A stretch of DNA of 64,000 nucleotides from Litchfieldia alkalitelluris (GCF_002153425.1 NZ_KZ119600.1:841704-905703); one strand, 5' to 3'; shown: positions 1 to 8,551, numbered from the stretch's first letter. A program made the numbers and translations. Notes: generated by a model not told the origin, from the sequence alone.

Positions 1-575
1 TATCCTTCTTGTTTTCGCCCAAGAAGAATACAAATAACTAAAACAGCCGCAGACACAAAGGCAATGAGAATGTTGTGTCCGACGTTTCCAGATGCACTAT
101 AAATGTTATTGAAGGCAGCTGGCATTAAAGAGATACCAACGATGACGATCACTGTTCCCCCTACGAGTGGAGGAATGATTTTCCTTACTACTTTTGCGAA
201 AACTTTTAGGGGATATCCTAAAATTGCGATCAATAGGGCCCCAGGAATAAGACTTCCGAATACGGCTCCTAAACCGAGGTTTCCACCAATGGCACCTAAA
301 GCACCAATCGGTACATACGAAGGCCCCTGAACTACAGGTAATCGAATTCCGAAGATGGTTTGAATAAGGGTTGCAATTCCTGCTGCTAAGAAACACATTT
401 GTACAAAAAATGATGTACCTAATGCATCCATTGCTAATAATCCTGCAATAATGATTGGGGCAATGTATAAGTCCATCGCAAGTACGTGCTGCATACCAAG
501 GACGGTTGCTTTCCCCCAGCTTATCTTTTCGTCAACGCCAACAAAATTGTTCGGTTTTTGCTGATTCTGTTCCAC
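1..575 (-). CDS. NCS2 family nucleobase:cation symporter (uracil/xanthine permease type), partial
   Basis: The gene runs off the left edge; about 191 N-terminal residues are visible. The start is GTG at 573-575 with AGAGGAG (584-590 region) 8-9 bases upstream. The product begins VEQNQQKPNNFVGVDEKISW and continues with hydrophobic segments typical of NCS2 transporters, including the QHVLAMDLYIAPIIIAG first membrane helix and the QGPSYVPIGALGAIGG segment. NCS2 proteins import uracil, xanthine, uric acid or related bases with H+ or Na+. It is divergent from a Rieske oxygenase and an amidohydrolase, so the substrate is likely an N-heterocycle degraded by those enzymes (inference). The exact substrate cannot be read from this part. 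Confidence 0.88.
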   Translation of the reverse strand, partial: MEQNQQKPNNFVGVDEKISWGKATVLGMQHVLAMDLYIAPIIIAGLLAMDALGTSFFVQMCFLAAGIATLIQTIFGIRLPVVQGPSYVPIGALGAIGGNLGLGAVFGSLIPGALLIAILGYPLKVFAKVVRKIIPPLVGGTVIVIVGISLMPAAFNNIYSASGNVGHNILIAFVSAAVLVICILLGRKQEG

Positions 576-768
576 GTGCAATTCTCCTCTGCAAGTAATT
601 TTTAATAAGAATAATAGATGAAAGCTTATGTAATGAGCTAATCATTCCGAATCGATCTCTGGAAAAATTAAAACATCATGTTTTGCATTATATACAAGAT
701 GTTAACGTGTGTAAATACAAAAGGCGTACATTTATTAATTTTATTTCGTAGAACGTTCGGTTTTTGGG

Positions 769-797
769 TTGACTTTCTATATATTACTTCATAGAAT
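769..797 (+). promoter_or_regulatory. Sigma-A promoter of the Rieske/amidohydrolase pair
   Basis: TTGACT at 769-774 and TAGAAT at 792-797 are separated by 17 bp. The -10 box ends 34 bp before the ATG at 832, which has GGGAGAG at 821-827. No guanine/xanthine riboswitch-like core was seen in the 576-768 intergenic stretch. Confidence 0.65.
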
Positions 798-831
798 AGA
801 GTTAAATTAGGTTTTTGAAAGGGAGAGAGAT

Positions 832-1809
832 ATGTTAGTTGAAGATCAAGTGTTACGAAATGATTGGATCGTAGCTAGTAAGATAGATGATGTGAAGGAA
901 GCACCATTACAAGTGACAATCTTGGGGGAAAGGGTTGTGCTCTTCCGTAATGAAGAAGGAATTCATGCATTTAAAGATTTATGTATTCACCGAGGGGCTG
1001 CTCTCTCATTAGGGTGTGTAAAGGATGGGAACCTTGTATGCGCCTATCATGGTTGGGAATATGATTCAGATGGGGCATGTAAGAAGATTCCACAGCTCCC
1101 AGAAGGAAGACAGATTCCTTTGAAAGCAAAGGCAATCAAGTTTTCCACAAAGGAGGCGTATGGTTTCGTTTGGGTGAACTTAAATAATAATGAACCAGAG
1201 TTGTTCCATTATCCTGAGTTTTCAGATGACAGCTATCGCCATGTGTTATGGGGACCACAAGAAGTGAACGCAAATCCACCGAGAATCGTGGAGAACTTCC
1301 TTGATGTAGGTCATCTTGCTTTTATCCATGAAGGATTTTTAGGAGTGCAGGAGCATCCAGTTATTAATGATTACGATATTCATTGGGAGGACGACAGGGT
1401 TTATTCCGATGAGATCGCGATTTTTCAACCGGATCCAGACGGCTCTGGGGAGTCGAAGGACGTTTACTATACATATGAGGTGAACCGTCCGTTGAGTGTT
1501 CGTTTTACGAAAAGAGATCCTGATACGAATAACAAGTTCACGATTCTTTTGACGATCCTTCCTGTTGCAGAGCGTAAGTCGATTGCTTATGGCGTTATGT
1601 CATTTAACTATGAGAATGAATTGAGTGACGAGAAAATAGTTGAGTTTCAAGATATGATTTTTGCCCAAGATAAGCCGATTGTGGAAAACCAAAAGCCTGA
1701 GGATCTGCCTCTTGATTTGCAAGTAGAGCTTTCCTTGAAGTGCGACATGATGAGCATTGCGTACCGTAAGTATTTGAAAAAATTAGGTGTTACTTTAGGG
1801 ACGGAGTAG
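832..1809 (+). CDS. Rieske non-heme iron oxygenase (ring-hydroxylating dioxygenase alpha-subunit type)
   Basis: 325 aa. The Rieske [2Fe-2S] ligands are visible as C51-x-H53 (CIHRGAAL) and C70-x2-H73 (CAYHGW). The mononuclear iron site is D158-x2-H161-x4-H166 (DVGHLAFIHE). This is the layout of aromatic or heterocycle oxygenases that take electrons from a reductase; no reductase or ferredoxin gene is adjacent, so electrons must come from elsewhere. It is followed 67 bp downstream by an amidohydrolase, probably in one transcript. Together with the divergent nucleobase permease this suggests hydroxylation or demethylation of an imported N-heterocycle such as a purine-like or triazine-like ring. 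Family assignment is firm; the substrate is unknown. Confidence 0.9.
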   Translation: MLVEDQVLRNDWIVASKIDDVKEAPLQVTILGERVVLFRNEEGIHAFKDLCIHRGAALSLGCVKDGNLVCAYHGWEYDSDGACKKIPQLPEGRQIPLKAKAIKFSTKEAYGFVWVNLNNNEPELFHYPEFSDDSYRHVLWGPQEVNANPPRIVENFLDVGHLAFIHEGFLGVQEHPVINDYDIHWEDDRVYSDEIAIFQPDPDGSGESKDVYYTYEVNRPLSVRFTKRDPDTNNKFTILLTILPVAERKSIAYGVMSFNYENELSDEKIVEFQDMIFAQDKPIVENQKPEDLPLDLQVELSLKCDMMSIAYRKYLKKLGVTLGTE

Positions 1810-1876
1810 ATAATAGGTTGGTTAGCAGTTCAGTTCCACACGAGTTTTTGCAAAACAGAAAGGGTGTCTTCCTAAC

Positions 1877-3205
1877 ATGAAACTAATTAAAAATGGCTAT
1901 GTCTTAACAATGAATGCAGATAAGGAAATCTTTGAGCACGGAGATGTTCTCGTAGATGGATCCGTTCTCAAGGAAATAGGGCAGATCAATGAGGCGGATT
2001 ATCCTGGAGCGGAAGTGATAGACGCGGAAGGTAAAATCGTCATGCCGGGGCTTGTAAACACGCACGTCCACCTTAACCAACAGCTAGGAAGAGGGATCGC
2101 TGACGACGTGGATTTATTGACGTGGCTTCGGGAGCGGATCTGGCCATATGAGAGCAATATGACGGAGGAAGATGTGTATGTCTCTGCATTAGCTTGCTGT
2201 GCCGAGTTAATTCGTTCTGGGGTGACGACGTTTGCGGAAGCTGGAGGGCACGGGATTGATGCCATGGCTAAAGCTATAACGGAATCGGGTTTACGTGGGA
2301 TTTTATCCAGATCTACGATGGATTCTGGGGAAGGATTGCCAGCTTCATGGGTAGAGCCGACAGATGTCTGCCTGCAAAAACAAGTTGACCATTATCATAA
2401 GTGGAATAATACAGTGGATGGCCGAATTCGTTATTGGTTTAATATCCGCACGATTTTTAACGCAACAGACGAACTGCTCGTGGAAACGAAAAAGCTAGCA
2501 GATCAGTTCAATGCTGGTATACATATGCATATTGCAGAAATCGAGGACGAGGTCCAACTAGTGAAGGATACGCGTGGTGCGACGACTGCAGAGCATCTTG
2601 GAAACCTAGGGGTCTTGGGAAAAAATTTATTGTCGGTCCATACGGTGTATATGTCTGAACTTGAATTAAATTTATACCAAGAGCACGGAGTGAAGGTTTC
2701 CCATAATCCTGGTGCAGCAATGAAAGTACTTGGTTTTCCAAAGATTCCTGAAATGCTGGAAAAGGGGATTTGCGTGGCAATTGGAACGGACGGTGCACCA
2801 GCCAACAATAGAATGGACATGTTTCAGGAAATGCACCTCACCTCTTTGATCCACAAAGGGCGGTTAGCTGATCCTCAAGTGGTTCCAGCTTATCAAGTGC
2901 TAGAAATGGCGACGAGAAACGGTGCCCAGGCGCTTCTTTGGGAGGACGAAATAGGGTCGTTAGAGGTTGGTAAAAAAGCTGATTTAATCATTGTTAATCC
3001 TGACGACTTCGGAAGTCTTCCACTTCATAATCCTGTAGGAAATCTCGTATATAGTATGAGTTCAAGCCGAGTGGAATCGTCCATGTGTAACGGGCAATGG
3101 GTGATGAAGGGTCGCAAGCTTGTTCACATCGATGAAAACGTGCTGATCGAGCAAATGAAAAAGCATGGTAGAGAGATTATTGAAAGAGCGGGGATTGTGT
3201 TGTAG
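1877..3205 (+). CDS. Amidohydrolase, TRZ/ATZ/guanine-deaminase-like metal-dependent hydrolase
   Basis: 442 aa, full length for the ATZ/TRZ (SsnA-like) family. Metal ligands are visible: H63-x-H65 (NTHVHLNQ), H218 in GIHMHIAE with the conserved E221, H255 in SVHTVY, and D305 in GTDGAP. Such cytosolic enzymes hydrolyse amino or chloro groups on heterocycles (guanine or 8-oxoguanine deaminase, hydroxyatrazine hydrolase). The start is ATG 1877 behind AAAGGGTG. It lies directly downstream of the Rieske oxygenase in the same direction, so the two probably act in sequence on one compound imported by the divergent NCS2 permease. Substrate specificity cannot be decided from the sequence. Confidence 0.88.
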   Translation: MKLIKNGYVLTMNADKEIFEHGDVLVDGSVLKEIGQINEADYPGAEVIDAEGKIVMPGLVNTHVHLNQQLGRGIADDVDLLTWLRERIWPYESNMTEEDVYVSALACCAELIRSGVTTFAEAGGHGIDAMAKAITESGLRGILSRSTMDSGEGLPASWVEPTDVCLQKQVDHYHKWNNTVDGRIRYWFNIRTIFNATDELLVETKKLADQFNAGIHMHIAEIEDEVQLVKDTRGATTAEHLGNLGVLGKNLLSVHTVYMSELELNLYQEHGVKVSHNPGAAMKVLGFPKIPEMLEKGICVAIGTDGAPANNRMDMFQEMHLTSLIHKGRLADPQVVPAYQVLEMATRNGAQALLWEDEIGSLEVGKKADLIIVNPDDFGSLPLHNPVGNLVYSMSSSRVESSMCNGQWVMKGRKLVHIDENVLIEQMKKHGREIIERAGIVL

Positions 3206-3353
3206 AAGGAGAGTCCTACTGGTTTGAGGTTAATGGATAGAACGGAAGATTCTTTTAGTGTGAATCTCATATTAAAAAGGTAAGGTATCTGAATCTAAAA
3301 TTGTAAGATAGCAAAACCGTAATATATAACCCATTTTATAGAGTAAAACAAAT

Positions 3354-3401
3354 AAGCCCTCTGAAGCTAAAAGCTACTTCAAAGGGCTTTTATTTGTTTT
3401 T
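3354..3401 (+). terminator. Rho-independent terminator after the amidohydrolase
   Basis: AAGCCCTCTGAAG (3354-3366) pairs with CTTCAAAGGGCTT (3377-3389) around a 10-nt loop and is followed by a T-rich run. The rest of 3206-3761 is AT-rich; I see no convincing gene in it. Confidence 0.8.
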
Positions 3402-3761
3402 GTTGGTAGATACCAATAGTTTATTTGCATGAATGATAACGATGTACTAGAAAATAATTAAAGTGACGGCTTTTTGTGAGTCGAATATACTAGGTGTTTC
3501 ATCATATTTTTCAGTGGCTAAAATGACGTGTTTGTTGATATTTATAGACATTCTTTTCGCAAAACTAGGCTATAAGTATCACAAAAGATGTGCGAGTAAT
3601 CAATTTCAATTTTTAACTGGACAAAACACCCATATAGTACTATTCCTTTTTCTAGAATTATAATCTCATAATATTATAGATTTGGATTATTTATCCAAAG
3701 GTTGTAAATATATTCTTCTACAGCTGATAAAAATACTAGATTGAGTTATGAGGTGAAGGAA

Positions 3762-5117
3762 TTGAGATTATTTAAAAGTGGAATCATCGCAGGAACTATA
3801 TTAATAATGTTGATGGCGTGTTCAGGGGAAGGTGAAACAGGAGGAAGTGGTGAAGATGGAGAGACTGCTGATGCAAGTGGTGACCGTTTTTCCTTGGAGA
3901 GTTTACCAGAAATTCAGCCAGGTGAAGACGGAGAACTACGAACATTAAACCTAGACTTTGATTATGAAAATGCGTTGACCATGGAAGAATTTAATGACCA
4001 GTTTAGTGAGTTTGGGAAATTATTTTTTATAGAAACTGATGGTGCTTCTAAAAACGGTGCAGTATATGATGATGGAGTAATATATCTCTTTGGTGATGAC
4101 TTTGTTCGAGCCGTTGAAGAGGATACGAATGAAGAACTATGGCAAGTAGATTTAGGGTTTAGGTATACAGCTATGCACCAACCTCTTTATTCATATGGTG
4201 AAGACGCCTTTTTGTTCATTGAATATGATGGTAATCCAACAAACGAATATAAGGTTGTTAATAAAGATGGGACGATTCGATATGAAGGGACACTTGATGA
4301 GGTATCCTCTATAAGTCAAGTATATTTATTTCCTGAAGACGACACGATTTATTTTTTCGACCGAGCCGTTGAGCTTTTTGAAGCAGCTTTTGATTCGGAC
4401 CTAGAACATGAGTCGTATTATTTTAAATATAATTTTGAAAATGAAGAATTAACTAGGTTAGAGGTTCCGCCTGTACATAGTGATTCAGGTCATTCAGGTA
4501 ACTACACGTTTGTGAATAAAGAATTAATTCGAATTATTGATAGTAATTTGGAAAAATATAATGGAGAAACATTTGAACTAGATTGGAGTTTAGAAGGAGA
4601 AAGAAATTGGTATTCAGTGATGACACAAAATCATGATGGTAGTGAAGAAGTATATATATTAAATCGCTATGAAGAGGTAACACGAGTACATGATTTAAGC
4701 ACGGGAGAAGTTTTACGTGAATATCCAATGGACGGTGATTATCGCTATTCCAATCAAATTGGAAGTGGTTTTCGCTTTGGTAACATGGTTTACGTGGAAG
4801 ATCAAACAAGACGTGGTATGGGCTATGGTTTCTTTAATTTAGAAGAGGGAACGCAAACTTTAAATTTTAGAGAAGATATTAACAGGGCAGTCCAATGGAA
4901 TGACGGAAGGTTCCATTATAGTTTTGGTAGAATTAGAGATGCAGAAACTGAGGAAATGCAAATGGTATTTCTTGCTTATGATATCCATACGGAGGAGCAT
5001 ATTGCTTCTGTTATCATGCCGGAGTATTTTAGTGAAATTGATAACACGCGTCATTATCTGAATAATGATATATTTTTGGCTAAGGAAGACATTGCTATTG
5101 GATTTGTAAGAAATTAA
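3762..5117 (+). CDS. Predicted lipoprotein, acidic, unknown function
   Basis: About 451 aa from the TTG at 3762, chosen because GAGGTG (3750-3755) sits 6 bases upstream; an upstream TTG at 3741 lacks a ribosome site. The N-terminus is a type II signal peptide ending in the lipobox LMAC, followed by a Gly/Glu/Asp-rich linker, so the protein is expected to be anchored outside the membrane. The body has repeated short strand-like blocks with aromatic and acidic residues (for example GVIYLFGDDF, DTIYFFDRAV, EEVYILNRYE), which could be a beta-propeller; this is inference. I do not recognise a named family. It is flanked by terminators, so it is probably transcribed alone. Confidence 0.75.
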   Translation: MRLFKSGIIAGTILIMLMACSGEGETGGSGEDGETADASGDRFSLESLPEIQPGEDGELRTLNLDFDYENALTMEEFNDQFSEFGKLFFIETDGASKNGAVYDDGVIYLFGDDFVRAVEEDTNEELWQVDLGFRYTAMHQPLYSYGEDAFLFIEYDGNPTNEYKVVNKDGTIRYEGTLDEVSSISQVYLFPEDDTIYFFDRAVELFEAAFDSDLEHESYYFKYNFENEELTRLEVPPVHSDSGHSGNYTFVNKELIRIIDSNLEKYNGETFELDWSLEGERNWYSVMTQNHDGSEEVYILNRYEEVTRVHDLSTGEVLREYPMDGDYRYSNQIGSGFRFGNMVYVEDQTRRGMGYGFFNLEEGTQTLNFREDINRAVQWNDGRFHYSFGRIRDAETEEMQMVFLAYDIHTEEHIASVIMPEYFSEIDNTRHYLNNDIFLAKEDIAIGFVRN

Positions 5118-5153
5118 AAGAGGTAATTGCCTATATTCATAAAATTGTGCGAA

Positions 5154-5182
5154 AATTGTGCGGGACCTGGTCCCGCACAATT
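5154..5182. repeat. Short inside-out relative of the 66-bp palindromic repeat
   Basis: A 14+1+14 bp palindrome whose halves are AATTGTGCGGGACC and GGTCCCGCACAATT. It equals two constant arms of the 66-bp family joined at their outer ends and lacks the central GTGAACGTTCAC. It lies just after the lipoprotein gene. Confidence 0.8.
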
Positions 5183-5221
5183 AGGTGGAACTTCGACTTA
5201 CGATGTATTGCTGAACGATAT

Positions 5222-5266
5222 AAAAAAGACCTGTACTAGATTATTAATCTTGGTACAGGTTTTTTG
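5222..5266 (+). terminator. Terminator downstream of the lipoprotein gene
   Basis: GACCTGTAC (5228-5236) pairs with GTACAGGTT (5253-5261), extended by A and T runs on both sides, so it may work in both directions. Confidence 0.75.
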
Positions 5267-5284
5267 TGAGTTTTCAGAAAATTG

Positions 5285-5313
5285 TTGACACTCGTGATTT
5301 ATAAGGTTACACT
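5285..5313 (+). promoter_or_regulatory. Promoter of the ArsR/SRPBCC-PDZ operon
   Basis: TTGACA at 5285-5290, a 17-bp spacer, and TACACT at 5308-5313. The start region is overlapped by the ArsR-type operator immediately downstream. Confidence 0.7.
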
Positions 5314-5337
5314 ACATATAACTAAAAGGTTATATGT
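5314..5337. promoter_or_regulatory. Probable ArsR-family operator
   Basis: A perfect 9-bp inverted repeat, ACATATAAC (5314-5322) and GTTATATGT (5329-5337), with a 6-bp centre. It sits just after the -10 box, a usual autoregulatory operator position for ArsR repressors. The ATG at 5334 lies inside it and is therefore an unlikely start. Confidence 0.65.
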
Positions 5338-5363
5338 TTTTTTCTGGAGGCGAGGGGTTGGGC

Positions 5364-5690
5364 ATGACTGATATATATCGAGCACTAGGCGATCCAACGA
5401 GACGAAAGATTTTAAGTATGCTCAAACAAGGTAATAGAACCCAAAAGGAAATAGTTGAAGCATTTCAAATTTCTCAACCGGCAATCAAAAAGCATTTAAA
5501 AATTCTTTTGGATGAAAAAATCATATCAGAGAGTATGAGTGGGAAGTATCGTATTTACTCACTAAATCGTCATACACTCAAAAGTTCCTACAATGAAATG
5601 TTGGAATACATCGGAGAACTACTTGATGATCAACTCATAAGGCTAAAAGATTATGTAGAAAAAGGAGAGGAAAGAGATGAAGAACATTAA
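5364..5690 (+). CDS. ArsR-family winged-helix regulator (autorepressor type)
   Basis: 108 aa from ATG 5364, preferred over ATG 5334 because GAGGGG (5352-5357) is 6 bases upstream and the family motif starts at once: MTDIYRALGDPTRRKIL. The helix-turn-helix is around KEIVEAFQISQPAIKKHLKIL. There is no pair of metal-binding cysteines, so it is probably not a metal sensor; this subgroup typically regulates a neighbouring AHSA1/SRPBCC gene. It overlaps the next gene by 14 bp (translational coupling). A dyad just downstream of its promoter is the likely binding site. Confidence 0.88.
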   Translation: MTDIYRALGDPTRRKILSMLKQGNRTQKEIVEAFQISQPAIKKHLKILLDEKIISESMSGKYRIYSLNRHTLKSSYNEMLEYIGELLDDQLIRLKDYVEKGEERDEEH

Positions 5691-6375
5691 GGAATCTGTG
5701 AAGAGAGACATCGTTGTTAATGCACCTTTGAAGGTTGTGTGGGAAGCGCTAACTAAAGCTGAGCACTTAAACCGATGGTATACGAAAAATGCTGAAATAG
5801 AATTTCATGTTGGTGGTAGAGGTTATATGGACCACGGCTGGGGAGCTAAATCTGAAGGTGTATATACAGAAATAGATCCACTTAAACGATTTGTGCTTCA
5901 AAGTCTTGATGGGGATTATACTACTATTACAACCTTAGAAGAAGTTGAAAATGGCATTAAGGTTAGTATTGAGTATCAGGCTTCTTACCTTGATGAGATG
6001 AACCAAGCCTCAAAGGAAAACATGCTTTTTGGCACACTCCAGTTTTTAGAAAACTTGAAAAGTGTTTATGAATCCGGTACTGATAATCGATTAAAGTTTT
6101 GGAAAACGTGGATTGGTATTGTTCATGCAACAAATGAGAGTGGATTAGGAGTAAGGGTTATAGGGGTGAAGGAAGGCTCGGTGGCTGCTGATGCTGGAAT
6201 AAGGTCAGGGGATATCATTGTTGCAGTGGACGATGAAAAAGTAAACGGGTATGAGCAATTTGAAAGAACACTTAATTGTAAACATGTGGATTCGCGCGTG
6301 CTATTGACGGTGGAGAGAGAAAATGAAGAGTTACAGGTGGAATGCGTTGTAGCATCTTATCCTGTACCTTATTAA
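5677..6375 (+). CDS. SRPBCC (AHSA1-type) domain fused to a C-terminal PDZ domain
   Basis: 232 aa. Residues 1-140 match the AHSA1/START-like ligand-binding fold usual next to ArsR genes (RDIVVNAPLKVVWEALT, HLNRWYT, GGRGYMDHGWG). Residues about 150-230 look like a PDZ domain (GLGVRVIGVKEGSVAADAG, IRSGDIIVAVDDEKV, VLLTVERENEELQV). No signal peptide is present, so the PDZ domain would act in the cytosol. The fusion is unusual: most relatives end after the SRPBCC domain. It is cotranscribed with the ArsR regulator. A hydrophobic-ligand sensor or carrier that docks to a peptide tail is one possibility, but this is inference. Confidence 0.82.
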   Translation: MKNIKESVKRDIVVNAPLKVVWEALTKAEHLNRWYTKNAEIEFHVGGRGYMDHGWGAKSEGVYTEIDPLKRFVLQSLDGDYTTITTLEEVENGIKVSIEYQASYLDEMNQASKENMLFGTLQFLENLKSVYESGTDNRLKFWKTWIGIVHATNESGLGVRVIGVKEGSVAADAGIRSGDIIVAVDDEKVNGYEQFERTLNCKHVDSRVLLTVERENEELQVECVVASYPVPY

Positions 6376-6409
6376 TAGATAAGAGTTCGTGTGAAATTTA
6401 AGAAGGTTT

Positions 6410-6445
6410 GGGCGTACATATTCAGGGGAAATGTACGTCCTTTTA
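6410..6445 (+). terminator. Terminator after the SRPBCC-PDZ gene
   Basis: GGGCGTACAT (6410-6419) pairs with ATGTACGTCC (6431-6440), 11-nt loop, then TTTT. Confidence 0.75.
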
Positions 6446-6477
6446 CTTGTATAATTATATGGTCATGTTTTTTGAAT

Positions 6478-6580
6478 GGAGTTTTATATTAGACTCCAAC
6501 GGCCCGTGGTAAAGAAGACACTGCGAGGAATGAGCAAATGTCCAACTTGTACCTAGCGTGAAAGGGAGCCCCTGTAACAG
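6478..6580. repeat. Possible relic of a dispersed Bacillaceae repeat
   Basis: A segment starting with TATTAGACTCCAACGGCCCG and containing GAAGACACTGCGAGGA. From memory it resembles decayed copies of intergenic repeats of Bacillus-type genomes that border GACTCCAA/TTGGAGTC ends. No intact structure is visible. Confidence 0.3.
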
Positions 6581-6627
6581 AAAATTAACTCAATTTTTAA
6601 CATAGCAAAATAAATTTAAATCTAAAA

Positions 6628-6653
6628 TGAAATACATACTTCTGGAATTCGTC
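6628..6653 (+). promoter_or_regulatory. ECF-type promoter (likely autoregulatory)
   Basis: TGAAAT (6628-6633), 16 bp, then CGTC (6650-6653), close to the TGAAAC-N16-CGTC pattern of extracytoplasmic-function sigma factors. It precedes the sigma gene by about 38 bp, which fits autoregulation. Confidence 0.65.
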
Positions 6654-6690
6654 TAAGTTAATAGATGCATCTAATAATGGGGGAGAGGTT

Positions 6691-7209
6691 ATGTCCGACA
6701 AGAAGGTAATTTCAGCATGGTTTCATCAATACAGTGATGATATTTATCATTACTTGATATATCGGATTGGGTATCAGGAGGCGGAAGATCTGCTGCAGGA
6801 GGTCTTCATCCGAGCATGGAATAATCTTGACTCCTATCAGGGAGACGCGAATCCGAAGACTTGGCTACTGAGTATTGCAAGAAATATTGCAATTGATCAA
6901 TTTAGAAATAGAAAACGTAGCTTTTGGAAAAAGATGATTCCGTTTGAGGGGAAGCATGAAATGTCGGGGAAGGATACGCCCGAAAGCGCCTTACAAATGA
7001 ATGAAGAAAAACGAGAAATTTACCATGCGCTCCGAAATATTAAAGTAAATTATCGGGAGGTTCTCATATTAAAAGGAATTCAGGAGCTATCTGTTCGAGA
7101 GACAGCTGAAGCGCTAAATTGGAGTGAAAATAAAGTACGATTAACGTATTTTCGTGCAAAGGATGCGTTGAAAAAAGAACTGGGAGGAGGAATGGATCGT
7201 GAAGCATGA
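6691..7209 (+). CDS. RNA polymerase ECF-type sigma-70 factor
   Basis: 172 aa, usual length for an ECF factor. Sigma region 2 covers about residues 10-75 (YHYLIYRIGYQEAEDLLQEV, TWLLSIARNIAIDQFR) and region 4 about 110-165 (NYREVLILKGIQELSVRETA, SENKVRLTYFRAKDALKKEL). The start ATG 6691 follows GGGGGAGAGG. It directs RNA polymerase to stress promoters and is usually held by the membrane protein encoded next; the two overlap by 11 bp. An ECF-like promoter lies just upstream. The exact group and inducing signal are not evident. Confidence 0.92.
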   Translation: MSDKKVISAWFHQYSDDIYHYLIYRIGYQEAEDLLQEVFIRAWNNLDSYQGDANPKTWLLSIARNIAIDQFRNRKRSFWKKMIPFEGKHEMSGKDTPESALQMNEEKREIYHALRNIKVNYREVLILKGIQELSVRETAEALNWSENKVRLTYFRAKDALKKELGGGMDREA

Positions 7210-8404
7210 AAAGCATGATTTTTTAGATGAACAACTAAAGTCAATGCCAAAACCACCTCTGAGTGATGATAAAAAGCATATGCTTCATGACATCGTGATG
7301 AAGCAAGAAATCCCGGAGAAAGAGACAGGAAATAATTTTTTCAAAACAAATATCATCCAAGGGCTTGGAGGGTTTGTAGCTATTGCAGCGTTGCTCTTAT
7401 TCGTCTATGGGGCAACCACCTTACTCGAGACACCTGGACAGCAAGGTGGAGCAAATCAGGAGGAAAGCTGGCTGCCAGATGATGTTGATGGTGAGACAAC
7501 AATAAAAGAGTATCTGTTTGTGGGGGAAAGTGAGAATTGGGTTGGTGAGTTCTATTATTATGGCGAAGAGGTTTGGTGGGAAAACGGCGGTGTAACAAAG
7601 CGAGATGGCAATAACTCTGAAGAGGTAGTCGTTACTTATAGAGGGGAATTAGAAGAGTTGGCATCATTGCAAGAATTTGTGATTACCTATTCCTTGGGGA
7701 GCAACAGAGGTAGTAATAGTAGCTCAATGCGAACGACTTTTGATCACCCGCCACATAAAAAGGAATTCAGTACTTCTGGAAGTGGTGGTGATGGAAGGCT
7801 TTCAGAAGAGGATAGCATACATGTTTCAGTGATTTGGGATGACCAGGAAGAAACGATGGAGTTAAAGATTTCTGATGAACTCAAATCATGGGATGGCGCT
7901 ACGGGTCCAACGATTCACCATGTGAAGTGGCGTGCGGAAAACTATCTTTCTCATGTGATGGGTCCGGAGGTGGACATTTATCTGGAATGGGAGTTGGTCA
8001 TTGGTGATACATGGGACGTAGACGAGGAATTGGAAAGGAACTTGATCGTATTAACTACTGAACCGGTAGCAGGGGATTATCAGGAAGAAGTAAGGGACAT
8101 CGTTGGCAGGGATTCACATGTTGAATTTATTATTATGGAGTATACAACGGATCAACTATTTGAAAAACATCGCTACATTTACGATAGTATTTTCGGGAGT
8201 GGTGAATTCCAAACGGAAAACTTTGAAATTAAAGATGTGTGGGTAAATATTCTTCAAAATCGAGTGGAAATTGGTATTGATCCATTGAACGAGGAAAATA
8301 CCCAGGAAATTTATGAGTACTTTGGGGAAGACATGATTAACGTTGTTGAAGAAAAGGGCTATGGAATGAGTGAGATAGGAAGTGATGAGGAGACAACGGA
8401 TTGA
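7199..8404 (+). CDS. Membrane protein paired with the ECF sigma factor, probable anti-sigma/regulatory factor
   Basis: 401 aa from GTG 7199, overlapping the sigma gene by 11 bp. A short cytosolic N-terminus (about 50 residues) is followed by one membrane helix (GGFVAIAALLLFVYGATTLL) and a long acidic extracytoplasmic domain. This is the topology of anti-sigma factors, although no zinc-binding HxxxCxxC motif is present. The outer domain is strongly acidic (for example EESWLPDDVDGETT), in line with an alkaliphile or halophile. The role is inferred from topology and coupling; the outer domain is not recognised. Confidence 0.72.
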   Translation: MKHEKHDFLDEQLKSMPKPPLSDDKKHMLHDIVMKQEIPEKETGNNFFKTNIIQGLGGFVAIAALLLFVYGATTLLETPGQQGGANQEESWLPDDVDGETTIKEYLFVGESENWVGEFYYYGEEVWWENGGVTKRDGNNSEEVVVTYRGELEELASLQEFVITYSLGSNRGSNSSSMRTTFDHPPHKKEFSTSGSGGDGRLSEEDSIHVSVIWDDQEETMELKISDELKSWDGATGPTIHHVKWRAENYLSHVMGPEVDIYLEWELVIGDTWDVDEELERNLIVLTTEPVAGDYQEEVRDIVGRDSHVEFIIMEYTTDQLFEKHRYIYDSIFGSGEFQTENFEIKDVWVNILQNRVEIGIDPLNEENTQEIYEYFGEDMINVVEEKGYGMSEIGSDEETTD

Positions 8405-8502
8405 TTCTAATGAGGAAGAGGATGAGGAAGTTTCGGTCCCTTATGTAGACAGATGTAGAAGACATGTTTGGTTAACTAATATATTGGAGTATTTGAGGGA
8501 GG

Positions 8503-8551
8503 AAGCCTGTATCAGATTAGTTGGTAATCTAGGTACAGGCTTTGTTTTGTT
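8503..8551 (+). terminator. Terminator after the sigma/anti-sigma operon
   Basis: AAGCCTGTA (8503-8511) pairs with TACAGGCTT (8534-8542), followed by TGTTTTGTT. Its stem resembles the terminator at 5222-5266. Confidence 0.75.

Noticed and set aside
3463..3663. 66-codon frame in the gap after the amidohydrolase
   Set aside because: No ribosome site, composition typical of AT-rich noncoding DNA.
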